Assembly: GCF_000425125.1 (NCBI RefSeq)
Contig: NZ_AULE01000004.1
Span: forward strand, 1-64,000
Length of the DNA stretch: 64,000 nt
From: Paenibacillus taiwanensis DSM 18679
Lineage (GTDB): Bacteria > Bacillota > Bacilli > Paenibacillales > Paenibacillaceae
Direction of reading: 5' to 3'
Within the stretch, counting starts at the first letter, position 1. Every line of letters starts with the position of its first letter. A program made the translations under genes and the position numbers. The notes under the pieces were generated by a model, which did no database searches, was not told where the DNA came from, and was given only the letters and a program-made list of their open reading frames with translations. Positions 1 to 9,134 of the stretch are shown piece after piece.

Positions 1-77
1 CGAACACGACCGTTAAGCCCTCCAGCGCCGATGGTACTTGGACCGCAGGGTCCTGGGAGAGTAGGACGTTGCCAAGC
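1..77 (+). rRNA. rrf: 5S ribosomal RNA, 3' part
   Basis: This is the 3' two thirds of a 5S rRNA; the 5' part lies outside the window. It matches the usual Bacillota 5S ending, with the CCGTTAAGCCC segment, the GATGGTACTTGG segment and the terminal GGGAGAGTAGGACGTTGCCAAGC-like end. An rRNA operon therefore lies immediately to the left and is transcribed toward ctsR. A factor-independent terminator follows four bases later. Confidence 0.93.
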
Positions 78-80
78 AGT

Positions 81-116
81 AAAGCCCATTGACTTATGTC
101 GATGGGTTTTGTTTTC
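81..116 (+). terminator. rRNA operon terminator
   Basis: AAAGCCCATTGAC, loop TTAT, then GTCGATGGGTTTTG form a stem of about 12 pairs with two G-U pairs, followed by a T-rich run. It directly follows the 5S rRNA and should end the rRNA operon transcript. Confidence 0.85.
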
Positions 117-638
117 TCTATTTCAAATACTGTCTTCAGCAACGATGTGTATACCGCTGCTGAAGGATCGCAAGAACTGAATATAGAACGAGATATCCAC
201 TGTGTGAATAGTGGGTATTATTTGCGTTTTCATATGTTATCCACATGTGCATAACATATGAAATTTAACGTGTATATTCATTTTGCGGCTTTTAACGAGG
301 ATTTTATGCACATTGCTTCATTTTATAGTGCTTAATATTAACGTTATTAAGCTAGTTGTCCACTTTTTGTCCACTACTTGTGGAAATGTCATAGCTTGTT
401 CACAATTTTATAAGCGGGGACTTTTTTTATTTGTCCCCATCCCCTTTTTTTATCCACATATATATTCGCCCTTTCATTAAGATCCCAAATTCTAAATGTA
501 AATGTTACTAGCAAGTGTTATGTCACTTCATTCAGCTTTGCTTCATATGATTTAGAAAAGAATGCTGGATCGTAATGTATATAAGGTACCTCAAGCAGGT
601 GTTCCTAACAAAAGAATGACTTCTAACAAAATTTATAA
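117..638. other. Gene-free AT-rich region with DnaA-box-like sites
   Basis: No coding sequence with a ribosome binding site is visible here. The stretch is AT-rich and holds a cluster of DnaA-box-like 9-mers between about 190 and 458. Exact matches to TTATCCACA lie at 237-245 and 450-458. TTATGCACA lies at 304-312 and, on the other strand, at 246-254. Weaker relatives lie at 356-364 and 367-375 (TTGTCCACT), 379-387 and 396-404 (TTGTTCACA). DnaA boxes outside oriC are known in B. subtilis, where they bind DnaA and influence initiation or nearby genes. No dnaA or dnaN is seen, so I read this as a dispersed cluster and not as the origin. Confidence 0.6.
228..263. repeat. 36-bp palindrome containing two head-to-head DnaA boxes
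   Basis: TTTCATATGTTAT at 228-240 is perfectly complementary to ATAACATATGAAA at 251-263. The centre CACATGTG at 242-249 is itself palindromic, leaving one mismatched pair (241/250) in 36 bp. The arms and centre together create TTATCCACA on the top strand and TTATGCACA on the bottom strand. It could be a protein-binding site or a cruciform or hairpin; there is no T-run, so it is not a terminator. Confidence 0.75.
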
Positions 639-667
639 TTGGCAAATGGGAATCGTTTTGATATAAT
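639..667 (+). promoter_or_regulatory. Sigma-A promoter of the ctsR operon
   Basis: TTGGCA (639-644) and a perfect TATAAT (662-667) are separated by 17 bp. The predicted start is near 674, just ahead of and overlapping the CtsR operator, which fits repression of ctsR-mcsA-mcsB-clpC. Confidence 0.8.
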
Positions 668-675
668 AAATTCAA

Positions 676-692
676 GGTCAAAGAAAGTCAAA
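676..692 (+). promoter_or_regulatory. CtsR operator (autoregulatory)
   Basis: GGTCAAA, three bases, AGTCAAA is an exact match to the CtsR heptamer direct repeat known in B. subtilis (RGTCAAA-NAN-RGTCAAA). It lies about 10 bp after the -10 box, where bound CtsR would block transcription. It is the only such site I noticed in the window. Confidence 0.88.
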
Positions 693-776
693 GTCAATAA
701 ATGATTAACAAGTCCGAATAATAATACGTCAAAAATGGTTAAACCTAATATAGATGCATAGAAAGGAGGGAGTGAG

Positions 777-1241
777 TTGCGCAATATTTCGGATTTGATC
801 GAACAGCATCTGAAAATTATGTTGTTGGACAGCCGCGAGGGCGCTGTGGAAATACAGCGTAACGATCTAGCTCAACAATTTGCTTGTGTGCCATCACAAA
901 TAAATTACGTGATTAGTACAAGGTTTACGTTAGAGAAGGGTTATGTTGTGGAGAGCAAGCGCGGTGGCGGTGGGTATATTCGTATTCAACGCATTGAACT
1001 TCCGGCTCAACATGCCATACATACGCACGTGTGTGACACGATTGGTGAATGTATTGGACAAGATCCGGCGGATGGTCTTATCTATCAACTGGAAGAAGCG
1101 AAGATTATCTCCCGACGAGAAGCAAGTTTGCTTCGTGCAGCTATGTCACGTGACAACTTAATGTTAAAGCTGCCTTATCGGGATGAGTTGCGTGCGCGGT
1201 TGCTGCGCGCAATGCTGGTTGCTTTGCTAGGGAAGTCATAG
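777..1241 (+). CDS. ctsR: Class III heat-shock repressor CtsR
   Basis: CtsR represses clp protease genes at normal temperature by binding the direct repeat found upstream of this gene. The 154-residue protein has an N-terminal winged helix with the glycine-rich wing RGGGGYIRI at residues 62-70. In B. subtilis the matching tetraglycine loop senses heat and the arginine contacts DNA. The C-terminal half is the part bound by McsB. The start is TTG at 777, chosen for AAGGAGGG six bases upstream. It is the first gene of an operon with mcsA, mcsB and clpC and is probably autoregulated. Confidence 0.96.
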   Translation: MRNISDLIEQHLKIMLLDSREGAVEIQRNDLAQQFACVPSQINYVISTRFTLEKGYVVESKRGGGGYIRIQRIELPAQHAIHTHVCDTIGECIGQDPADGLIYQLEEAKIISRREASLLRAAMSRDNLMLKLPYRDELRARLLRAMLVALLGKS

Positions 1242-1338
1242 TTATGATGGTGACATGAAGGACACAGCGTTCATTTTTGCTAGCTCAAGTTTGAAGGTGT
1301 GTAAGTGAAGCATACACCTGATTAGGAGGAATGGGACT

Positions 1339-1893
1339 ATGATGTGTCAACATTGCGGCCAGAAGCCCGCAACTTTACATTTTACGAAGATTATTAATGG
1401 GGAGAAGACGGAGTCTCATATTTGTGAGGGATGTGCCCGGGAGAAGGGAGAATTTAATGCTGATCCCGCGCATGAGTTTTCTATTCATAATTTACTTTCG
1501 GGACTGTTGGATTTTGACTTGTCAAACGGAACGGGCAATCTCAAAAATGGAGTATATGGATTTAAGGCAACACCTGAGGCGATGCGCTGCGACAACTGCG
1601 GCCTTACGTTTTCACAGTTCAGCAAGATGGGGAGGTTCGGCTGTGACGAGTGTTATAAATCATTCGGATCTCGACTTGATCCTTTGCTGAAGAGAGTTCA
1701 TGGCAACATTATTCATGTTGGCAAAATTCCGAAGCGTAATGGTATTGTATTACAACGAAAGCGAGAATTGGATGATCTGCGTGAGAAGCTGCAAGAGAGT
1801 ATTCGGATGGAGCAATTTGAGGAAGCAGCTCAATTACGTGATCACATTCGAATGCTGGAGAAAGAACTGACCGGCGGAGCAGAAGCGCAATAA
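1339..1893 (+). CDS. mcsA: Zinc-binding McsA, activator of the McsB arginine kinase
   Basis: McsA stimulates the protein-arginine kinase McsB and so marks damaged proteins and CtsR for ClpCP. The 184-residue protein shows the family's pattern of paired CxxC motifs at C3/C6, C29/C32, C84/C87 and C102/C105, suited to zinc binding. A C-terminal UVR motif lies around residues 145-180 (EQFEEAAQLRD), like the one in the ClpC middle domain. An AGGAGG site precedes the ATG. It sits between ctsR and mcsB as in B. subtilis, 97 bp after ctsR. Confidence 0.95.
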   Translation: MMCQHCGQKPATLHFTKIINGEKTESHICEGCAREKGEFNADPAHEFSIHNLLSGLLDFDLSNGTGNLKNGVYGFKATPEAMRCDNCGLTFSQFSKMGRFGCDECYKSFGSRLDPLLKRVHGNIIHVGKIPKRNGIVLQRKRELDDLREKLQESIRMEQFEEAAQLRDHIRMLEKELTGGAEAQ

Positions 1894-1943
1894 TATAGAG
1901 TGGTGTTAAGAAACGTTTAGACGGGTAAGGAGGAGTAAAGCTT

Positions 1944-3050
1944 ATGTCCAATCATTCCTTTATGAAACAGCCTGTCAGCGATTGGATGCGTGGTACAGGG
2001 CCTGACTCGGATATTGTGATTAGCAGCCGAATTCGGATTGCTCGTAACTTGCATGGTATACCGTTTCCGCTTCTGGCGACGAACCAGCAATCGGCCGAAT
2101 CGCTTACTCGCTTGACTGCTGTGGCTGAGTCGACTGATTTTGCGGATTTGGGTCACTTTTATGTAATGAAGCTGGTTGAGTTAAACGCGACGGAAAGACA
2201 GGTGCTTGTCGAGAAGCATCTTATTAGTCCTAATTTGGCTAATGAATCGCGTAATGGGGGACTTCTGCTGAAAGATGACGAATCGATTAGCATTATGTTA
2301 AACGAAGAGGACCATCTCCGTATTCAATGTTTGTATCCTGGTCTCCAAATACGGGAGGCGTGGGAGGCTGCCAGCCAACTCGATGATGTATTTGAAGCTA
2401 AAGTAGATTATGCTTTTGATGAGAAGCGAGGTTATTTGACCAGTTGTCCGACCAATGTAGGTACAGGGATTCGTGCTTCTGTGATGATGCATTTGCCAGC
2501 GCTTGTGTTAACACAGCAAATCAATCGTATTTTGCAAGCAGTCGCGCAAGTCGGACTTGCGGTTCGAGGTTTGTATGGGGAAGGCAGCGAGGCGATTGGC
2601 AATCTATTTCAAATATCCAATCAGATCACGCTTGGTCAATCGGAAGAAGAAATAATCGATAACTTGTATGGTGTTGTCAAACAAATTATCGAGCATGAGA
2701 AGGCCGCACGTGAGCAATTAAGACAAGAGAACATTACACGTCTCACAGATCGAGTATGTCGTTCCTACGGTATTTTGAAGCATGCCGCTATTATGGAGAC
2801 GAAAGAAGCAGCACAACGTTTGTCTGATATTCGTTTAGGCGCAGATCTTGGATTGTTGAAGGATGTTTCGCCTACGATGTTGAATGAACTGATGGTAATG
2901 ACTCAACCTGGATTTTTGCAGCATATTTATAATAAACAAATGAATGCGGAAGAACGCGATATTTATCGTGCCCGCCTCATTCGAGAGACGCTGGTCAGGA
3001 AACTGTCCGCACCACGTCAATCGGACAAAAGCAAGAAGTTGCAGGAATGA
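1944..3050 (+). CDS. mcsB: Protein-arginine kinase McsB
   Basis: McsB phosphorylates arginines on substrates, including CtsR, and targets them to ClpC-ClpP. The 368-residue protein has the phosphagen-kinase fold: SSRIRIARN near residues 27-35 for nucleotide contact, the acidic NEEDH segment at 120-124, and SCPTNVGTG with C168 near the active site. A C-terminal RDIYRAR motif corresponds to the RDxxRA phosphoarginine-binding site. Length is normal. GGAGGAG lies ahead of the ATG. It is third in the ctsR operon, 51 bp from both neighbours. Confidence 0.96.
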   Translation: MSNHSFMKQPVSDWMRGTGPDSDIVISSRIRIARNLHGIPFPLLATNQQSAESLTRLTAVAESTDFADLGHFYVMKLVELNATERQVLVEKHLISPNLANESRNGGLLLKDDESISIMLNEEDHLRIQCLYPGLQIREAWEAASQLDDVFEAKVDYAFDEKRGYLTSCPTNVGTGIRASVMMHLPALVLTQQINRILQAVAQVGLAVRGLYGEGSEAIGNLFQISNQITLGQSEEEIIDNLYGVVKQIIEHEKAAREQLRQENITRLTDRVCRSYGILKHAAIMETKEAAQRLSDIRLGADLGLLKDVSPTMLNELMVMTQPGFLQHIYNKQMNAEERDIYRARLIRETLVRKLSAPRQSDKSKKLQE

Positions 3051-3101
3051 ACCAAGTAATAACGAATTAACAAATAATGAATCATGTGGAGGTGCAAGTC
3101 G

Positions 3102-5546
3102 ATGATGTTCGGTAGATTTACAGAACGAGCTCAGAAAGTATTGGCATTGGCTCAGGAAGAAGCCGTGCGCTTGGGACATAACAACATTGGAACAGAGCAT
3201 ATTTTGCTCGGACTGATCCGTGAAGGAGAAGGAATTGCTGCAAAAGCATTAGTCGCATTAGGTTTAGGCTTGGAGAAAATTCAAGACGAGGTCGAGTCCT
3301 TGATCGGACGCGGTCAAGAACAGCCGACTAACATTGCTTACACACCGCGTGCCAAAAAAGTTATCGAATTGTCCATGGATGAAGCACGTAAGCTTGGTCA
3401 TACTTATGTGGGAACAGAACATATTTTGCTCGGCCTTATTCGTGAGGGTGAGGGTGTGGCGGCTCGTGTATTAAACAACCTGGGCATTAGTCTAAATAAA
3501 GCACGTCAGCAAGTGCTGCAATTGCTTGGCAGCAGTGAGGCGGTATCCAGTCATCATGGTACCCCGCAAAACGTAAGTACGCCAACGCTGGATGGCTTGG
3601 CACGCGATCTCACTTCGATCGCAAAAGAAGGCAACTTAGATCCTGTTATTGGACGCAGTAAAGAAATTGAGCGTGTTATTCAAGTGCTGAGCCGTCGCAC
3701 GAAAAATAATCCGGTACTCATTGGCGAACCAGGTGTCGGTAAGACGGCTATCGCTGAAGGACTTGCGCAGAAAATTATTCATAATGAAATTCCGGAGACG
3801 TTAAGAGACAAACGAGTCATGACACTTGATATGGGTTCCGTCGTGGCAGGTACGAAATATCGTGGCGAATTCGAAGATCGACTGAAAAAAATTATGGATG
3901 AGATTCGTCAGGCCGGTAATATTATTCTCTTTATTGACGAGCTTCACACGCTGATTGGTGCAGGTGGTGCAGAAGGCGCAATTGATGCGTCTAACATTTT
4001 GAAGCCGGCACTTGCTCGTGGAGAACTGCAATGCATCGGAGCTACAACGCTTGATGAATATCGCAAATATATTGAGAAAGATGCAGCGCTTGAACGTCGT
4101 TTCCAACCGATCACGGTAGATCAGCCTACTCCAGAAGAAGCGATTCAGATTTTAAAAGGTTTGCGTGATCGTTACGAAGCGCATCATCGTGTAAAGATCA
4201 CTGATGAATCGATTGAGCAAGCGGTTAAGCTCTCTGATCGTTATATTACGGATCGCTTCCTGCCAGATAAAGCAATCGATTTGATTGATGAGGCTAGTTC
4301 CAAGGTAAGGCTCCACACGTACACCGTACCGCCTAATCTGAAGGAGCTGGAACAGCGTCTTGAGGATATCCGCAAGGAGAAAGATGCGGCTGTGCAAAGC
4401 CAGGAGTTTGAAAAGGCGGCTGCGCTGCGCGATACTGAGCAGAAGATGCGTGAAGAGCTGGAGACGTTCCGCAATCAGTGGAAAGAGAAGCAAGGTCGTA
4501 TGGATTCGGAAGTGACTCCAGAAGATATTGCACAAGTTGTGGCAAGCTGGACGGGTATCCCTGTCATCAAGCTCAAAGAGGAAGAGACGGAGCGCCTGTT
4601 GAAGATGGAGGAAATACTCCATGAGCGTGTAATCGGGCAGGATGAGGCGGTTAAGGCGGTCAGCCGCGCGATTCGCCGCGCACGTGCAGGGCTTAAAGAT
4701 CCGAAACGTCCAATGGGCTCGTTTATATTCCTCGGTCCTACAGGTGTCGGTAAGACAGAGTTGGCGAGAGCACTTGCAGAATCGCTCTTTGGTGATGATA
4801 ATGCTGTGATCCGTATTGATATGTCTGAGTACATGGAAAAGCATTCTACATCTCGATTGGTAGGAGCGCCTCCAGGTTATGTTGGTTATGAAGAAGGTGG
4901 TCAATTAACCGAGAAAGTTCGCCGTAAGCCATATTCGGTAGTACTGCTGGACGAAATTGAGAAGGCTCATCCCGAAGTATTTAACATTTTGCTGCAAGTG
5001 CTGGAGGATGGACGGCTTACAGATTCCAAAGGACGTGTTGTAGACTTCCGTAACACGCTGATCATCTTAACATCCAATGTGGGCGCTGAGGCGATTAAGC
5101 GTAATTCTACGCTTGGCTTTACGGCAGTAGACGACAATGCGCGCGACTACAACAACATGAAAGATAAAGTCATGGTTGAGCTTAAGAAGAGCTTCCGTCC
5201 AGAGTTCTTGAACCGGATCGATGAAATCATCGTGTTCCACTCATTGGATGAGAAGCATATTTCAGAAATTGTTAGCTTGATGGCTGACGATCTGCGCAAA
5301 CGTCTGAACGAACAAGACATTCACTTCAGCTTAACAGATGAAGCGAAGAAATTTCTGGCGAAAGAAGGCTATGACCCAGCCTACGGAGCACGTCCGCTGC
5401 GTCGTGCGATCCAGAAGCATATCGAGGACCGCTTGTCTGAGGAACTGCTGAGAGGTCATATTAGTAAAGGTGACTATGTCACAATTGATGAGAAGGACGG
5501 CGGACTGGTCGTTCAGCTTAATACAGAACCAGCTGCAACCAATTAA
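3102..5546 (+). CDS. clpC: AAA+ unfoldase ClpC of the ClpCP protease
   Basis: ClpC unfolds substrates, including phosphoarginine-tagged proteins, and feeds them to ClpP. The 814-residue protein has two Clp N repeats (about 3-70 and 78-145), a first AAA domain with Walker A GEPGVGKT at 208-215 and LFIDELHTL, a coiled-coil middle domain with a UVR motif (about 410-480), and a second AAA domain with GPTGVGKT at 545-552. I chose the ATG at 3102 (MMFGRF) because GGAGGTG lies seven bases upstream and B. subtilis ClpC starts the same way; a longer in-frame start at 3084 precedes that site. Last gene of the CtsR-controlled operon. Confidence 0.97.
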   Translation: MMFGRFTERAQKVLALAQEEAVRLGHNNIGTEHILLGLIREGEGIAAKALVALGLGLEKIQDEVESLIGRGQEQPTNIAYTPRAKKVIELSMDEARKLGHTYVGTEHILLGLIREGEGVAARVLNNLGISLNKARQQVLQLLGSSEAVSSHHGTPQNVSTPTLDGLARDLTSIAKEGNLDPVIGRSKEIERVIQVLSRRTKNNPVLIGEPGVGKTAIAEGLAQKIIHNEIPETLRDKRVMTLDMGSVVAGTKYRGEFEDRLKKIMDEIRQAGNIILFIDELHTLIGAGGAEGAIDASNILKPALARGELQCIGATTLDEYRKYIEKDAALERRFQPITVDQPTPEEAIQILKGLRDRYEAHHRVKITDESIEQAVKLSDRYITDRFLPDKAIDLIDEASSKVRLHTYTVPPNLKELEQRLEDIRKEKDAAVQSQEFEKAAALRDTEQKMREELETFRNQWKEKQGRMDSEVTPEDIAQVVASWTGIPVIKLKEEETERLLKMEEILHERVIGQDEAVKAVSRAIRRARAGLKDPKRPMGSFIFLGPTGVGKTELARALAESLFGDDNAVIRIDMSEYMEKHSTSRLVGAPPGYVGYEEGGQLTEKVRRKPYSVVLLDEIEKAHPEVFNILLQVLEDGRLTDSKGRVVDFRNTLIILTSNVGAEAIKRNSTLGFTAVDDNARDYNNMKDKVMVELKKSFRPEFLNRIDEIIVFHSLDEKHISEIVSLMADDLRKRLNEQDIHFSLTDEAKKFLAKEGYDPAYGARPLRRAIQKHIEDRLSEELLRGHISKGDYVTIDEKDGGLVVQLNTEPAATN

Positions 5547-5560
5547 GGTATGAGCGGAGA

Positions 5561-5588
5561 ACGGGCCCTAATAAGGGCTCGTTTTTTT
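5561..5588 (+). terminator. Terminator between clpC and radA
   Basis: ACGGGCCCT, loop AATA, AGGGCTCGT (one G-U pair) is followed by seven Ts, 14 bp after the clpC stop. It probably ends the heat-induced transcript and leaves radA-disA to read-through or a separate promoter. Confidence 0.85.
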
Positions 5589-5776
5589 GTGGCCGCGCCT
5601 TTCCACGTCCCCTCAAAAATGGTAAACTTGAGAATATTGAGATTACGGGCAAAGTTGAGCCATCTTCTGCTACAGTCGACATCATCTGTAAACCTTATAA
5701 ACAGAGCGATATGTCTCACAGCGAGAAGCAGATGAATTGCGTCCGCAGAATGAAAGGTTAGGAGTTGTCGGCTGGT

Positions 5777-7144
5777 ATGGCCAAAGTAAAGACCAAGTTT
5801 TATTGCACGGAATGTGGTTATGAGTCACCTAAGTGGATGGGGAAATGTCCTGGCTGTAATGAGTGGAATACAATGGTTGAAGAGCGTGAGACGGTTGTGA
5901 AGACGGCTGGCGTACAATCATCGTTTCTTGTGACGAAAGAAAAGCCGCAACCGATCATACATATAGAGAGTGGGCGTGAACCACGACTTAGCACGACGAT
6001 TTCTGAACTTAATCGTGTGCTTGGCGGGGGTGTAGTTCCAGGCTCCTTAATTCTGGTCGGTGGTGATCCAGGCATTGGCAAGTCAACGCTGCTGCTTCAG
6101 ACCTCTAATGCGATTGCGGTTAGTGGTTTGAAGGTGTTATATGTATCTGGTGAAGAATCGATGCGTCAGACGAAGCTGCGTGCTGATCGTCTAGGGTCGT
6201 TGTCTGAACGGTTGTTTGTATTAAGTGAGACCAATTTGCTCCATATTGAAGAGGCAATCGAACAAATACAACCGGATTTCCTTGTCATAGATTCTATTCA
6301 GACAGTCTATCAACCATCGGTTGAATCAGCCCCGGGCAGCGTTGCTCAGGTTCGGGAGTGCACCAGTGCGTTTATGCGTGTAGCTAAAGGTAAAGGGATT
6401 GCGACGGTGCTTGTAGGCCATGTAACCAAGGAAGGGGCAATAGCAGGACCTCGGCTTTTGGAGCACATGGTAGACTGTGTACTTTATTTTGAAGGGGAGC
6501 GGCATCACTCCTATCGAATATTACGTGCAGTGAAGAATCGTTTTGGTTCAACGAACGAAATGGGCATCTTTGAGATGACCGAAGGTGGGTTAGTGGAAGT
6601 CAAGAACCCGTCTGAACTGTTTTTGCAGGAGCGTCCTCTAGGCGTATCAGGTTCTACTGTTGTAGCGAGCCTTGAGGGGACACGTCCCGTACTGGTGGAG
6701 ATGCAGGCATTGGTCGCTGCCACGAATTTCCCTTCACCGCGCCGTACGGCGACAGGCATCGATCATCATCGTCTAGCTTTAATTATCGCTGTGCTTGAAA
6801 AGCGGATGGGGATGTTTTTGCAAAATCAAGATGCTTATGTCAATGTAGCGGGTGGCATGCGTCTCGATGAACCAGCGGTTGATCTGGCAATCGCGGTTGC
6901 CATTGCATCGAGCTTTCGGGATATGCCAACTCAGCCGTTTGATGTTGTCATTGGCGAAGTGGGATTGACAGGCGAGGTGCGGGCAGTATCCCGGGCGGAG
7001 CAGCGTGTCAAGGAAGCAGAGAAACTTGGTTTTAAGCGTATTATTATGCCTGAGAATAGTCTTCGAGGCTGGACACAGCCTAAACATATTGAGATCATTG
7101 GAGTTAATACAGTTGCGGAAGCATTAACAGCGGCGTTAGGTTAG
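5777..7144 (+). CDS. radA: DNA repair protein RadA (Sms)
   Basis: RadA is a RecA-like ATPase that promotes branch migration in recombinational repair and interacts with DisA in Bacillus. The 455-residue protein has an N-terminal C4 zinc finger (C10, C13, C24, C27), Walker [11 protein letters not shown] near residue 95, the family-specific KNRFG motif near residue 253 and a C-terminal Lon-like domain. ATG 5777 (MAKVKTKF) gives the normal start; a TTG at 5765 directly abuts the AGGAG, too close for initiation. disA follows after 16 bp, so the two are probably co-transcribed. Confidence 0.95.
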   Translation: MAKVKTKFYCTECGYESPKWMGKCPGCNEWNTMVEERETVVKTAGVQSSFLVTKEKPQPIIHIESGREPRLSTTISELNRVLGGGVVPGSLILVGGDPGIGKSTLLLQTSNAIAVSGLKVLYVSGEESMRQTKLRADRLGSLSERLFVLSETNLLHIEEAIEQIQPDFLVIDSIQTVYQPSVESAPGSVAQVRECTSAFMRVAKGKGIATVLVGHVTKEGAIAGPRLLEHMVDCVLYFEGERHHSYRILRAVKNRFGSTNEMGIFEMTEGGLVEVKNPSELFLQERPLGVSGSTVVASLEGTRPVLVEMQALVAATNFPSPRRTATGIDHHRLALIIAVLEKRMGMFLQNQDAYVNVAGGMRLDEPAVDLAIAVAIASSFRDMPTQPFDVVIGEVGLTGEVRAVSRAEQRVKEAEKLGFKRIIMPENSLRGWTQPKHIEIIGVNTVAEALTAALG

Positions 7145-7160
7145 GGGGCATAGATATAGA

Positions 7161-8240
7161 ATGAAAGACGGTCAAAGTCAGCTCGATATTATGAATGATT
7201 TATTAAAGCTGGTTGCCCCGGGTACTGCTTTTCGCGAAGGCTTAGAGAACGTCCTTCGTGCGAAGACGGGAGCACTGCTCGTAGTAGGTTACAGTCCGGA
7301 AGTAATGGAGGTTGTGGACGGCGGATTCTCCATTAATTGTGATTTTACGCCAAGCTACTTATATGAACTAGCTAAGATGGACGGCGCCATTATTTTGAGC
7401 GAAGATATGAAGCGGATTTTGTATGCTAACACGCAGCTGATTCCAGATTCCTCGATTCCATCCATCGAGACCGGGATCAGGCACCGTACGGCGGAGCGAG
7501 TGGCGAAGCAGACGGGGAAGCTCGTCGTATCTATATCCCAGCGCCGGAATGTAATTACGCTTTATCAGGGTAGTCTAAGATATGCACTCAAAGAAATGGG
7601 TGTTATTTTGACCAAAGCCAATCAAGCCATTCAGACACTGGAGAAATACAAGGCGGTACTGGTTCAAGGTTTGACGAATTTAACAGCATCCGAGTTTGAG
7701 GAACTGGTCACATTAGTAGACGTTGTGAATGTTGTGCAACGTACAGAGATGGTATTACGTATTAAGTTAGAGATCAAACGGTATATTAATGAACTTGGAA
7801 CCGAGGGGCGCTTAATTAGCATGCAGCTAGAAGAGCTCGTCAGCAATACGGAGGACGATGCATGGCTTCTGCTTAAAGACTATGCGCGCGACTCCAGTGA
7901 CGAGAAGATCCGTGACATTCTTGCCCAACTGAAGAAGTGCACGGCTGATGAACTGCTGGATACACATCATCTGATTCGTATACTTGGATATCCGGCAACC
8001 AGCACGGCTCAAGATGAATCCATCTCGCCGCGTGGTTATCGTGTGCTGAACAAGCTCCCACGCTTGCCTAATATTGTCATCCATAATTTAGTTGATACTT
8101 TCAGTTCTTTGCCACAGGTTATGATGGCAACCATTGAGGAGCTGGATGAGGTGGATGGAATTGGAGAAGTTCGCGCCCGTACAATTAAAGAAGGCCTGAA
8201 GCGAATTCAGGAGCAAGTGTTCATTGACAGGCAGATTTAA
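7161..8240 (+). CDS. disA: Diadenylate cyclase / DNA-integrity scanning protein DisA
   Basis: DisA makes c-di-AMP from two ATP while moving along DNA and stops at branched lesions, delaying sporulation. The 359-residue protein has the N-terminal DAC domain with both catalytic motifs, DGA (74-76) and RHRT (107-110). A helical spine follows, then a C-terminal helix-hairpin-helix DNA-binding region around 300-350 ([18 protein letters not shown]). It starts 16 bp after radA, with a GGGGG tract 12 bases before the ATG as the likely binding site. Confidence 0.96.
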   Translation: MKDGQSQLDIMNDLLKLVAPGTAFREGLENVLRAKTGALLVVGYSPEVMEVVDGGFSINCDFTPSYLYELAKMDGAIILSEDMKRILYANTQLIPDSSIPSIETGIRHRTAERVAKQTGKLVVSISQRRNVITLYQGSLRYALKEMGVILTKANQAIQTLEKYKAVLVQGLTNLTASEFEELVTLVDVVNVVQRTEMVLRIKLEIKRYINELGTEGRLISMQLEELVSNTEDDAWLLLKDYARDSSDEKIRDILAQLKKCTADELLDTHHLIRILGYPATSTAQDESISPRGYRVLNKLPRLPNIVIHNLVDTFSSLPQVMMATIEELDEVDGIGEVRARTIKEGLKRIQEQVFIDRQI

Positions 8241-8290
8241 TGTACCTAAAATGAAAACACGTTGGGCATAGTAAAATTAGAGGTGAACCT

Positions 8291-9022
8291 ATGATTACAA
8301 AGTCCATTCCGAACTTGTTTACCATTGGTAACTTGTTTCTCGGAATCATATCCATCATGCTTGCGTTTAACGACGAGGTCAACCTTGCTGCCCTTATGGT
8401 TATTATTGCAATGCTGTTGGATGGTTTAGATGGCAGTGTTGCTCGTGCGCTGAACGTACAGAGCGAATTCGGCAAGGAATTGGATTCATTATCGGATGTT
8501 ATTTCGTTTGGAGTTGCCCCGGCATTTGTAATGTACGTATGTGCATTTAGTGAATTAAACCCTGCGCTTGCATGGGTCGTTACGGCTATTTTTCCGATCT
8601 GTGGCGCATTACGTCTTGCGCGGTTTAATGTTGTTGAAGGCATCCCTGGCTACTTTGTAGGTCTTCCCATTCCAGCGGCCGGTGGTGTAGTATGTACGCT
8701 TGCCTTGTTCCATAAGAGCATTGCTGCGCCATATTTAATTGTAGCGATGCTGCTCGTATCCTACTTGATGGTTAGTACCGTTCGTTATCCGAACTTCAAG
8801 AAGCACGGCATCCCGAAGAAAGCGATTTGGATTACACCTTTTGTTATTGCTGGTGCGGTCGCTATTGCTTTGTGGAAGCCGGAACAGACACCTAAGCTTA
8901 TATTCGTGCCGCTCGTCTTATACGCGCTGCTCGGCTTAAAAAAAAACGTTAGAATGCTGAACCGCCGTCGCAAAAAGACGGTGGAGGTGGATGACTGGAC
9001 GCAGCGCAAGCATTCTTCATAG
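8291..9022 (+). CDS. pssA: CDP-diacylglycerol--serine O-phosphatidyltransferase
   Basis: This membrane enzyme makes phosphatidylserine, the precursor of phosphatidylethanolamine. The 243-residue protein carries the complete CDP-alcohol phosphotransferase signature D47-G48-x2-A51-R52-x8-G61-x3-D65-x3-D69 after a hydrophobic N-terminus, with several further membrane segments and a basic tail (MLNRRRKK). AGGTG precedes the ATG. It follows disA by 50 bp and is closed by a terminator. No decarboxylase (psd) gene is nearby. Confidence 0.9.
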   Translation: MITKSIPNLFTIGNLFLGIISIMLAFNDEVNLAALMVIIAMLLDGLDGSVARALNVQSEFGKELDSLSDVISFGVAPAFVMYVCAFSELNPALAWVVTAIFPICGALRLARFNVVEGIPGYFVGLPIPAAGGVVCTLALFHKSIAAPYLIVAMLLVSYLMVSTVRYPNFKKHGIPKKAIWITPFVIAGAVAIALWKPEQTPKLIFVPLVLYALLGLKKNVRMLNRRRKKTVEVDDWTQRKHSS

Positions 9023-9066
9023 GAACTTTGATGGATTTAACAACAATCTATAACAATTGCTAACTT

Positions 9067-9100
9067 AAAAAGCACCTGTTCCTCGGAACGGGTGCTTTTT
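9067..9100 (+). terminator. Terminator after pssA
   Basis: AAAAAGCACCTGTTC, loop CTCG, GAACGGGTGCTTTTT: a 15-pair stem ending in a T-run. Its A-rich left arm could also serve the reverse-strand gene ending at 9135, so it may be bidirectional. Confidence 0.9.
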
Positions 9101-9134
9101 GCATGTTAAGGCATGGAACTGCTATATAAGCGTA

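Noticed and set aside
283-480. 65-codon open frame in the DnaA-box region
   Set aside because: No ribosome binding site, low-complexity AT-rich composition, and it runs through the DnaA boxes.
5550-5735. 61-codon open frame after clpC
   Set aside because: It begins inside the terminator region, has no binding site and resembles no protein.
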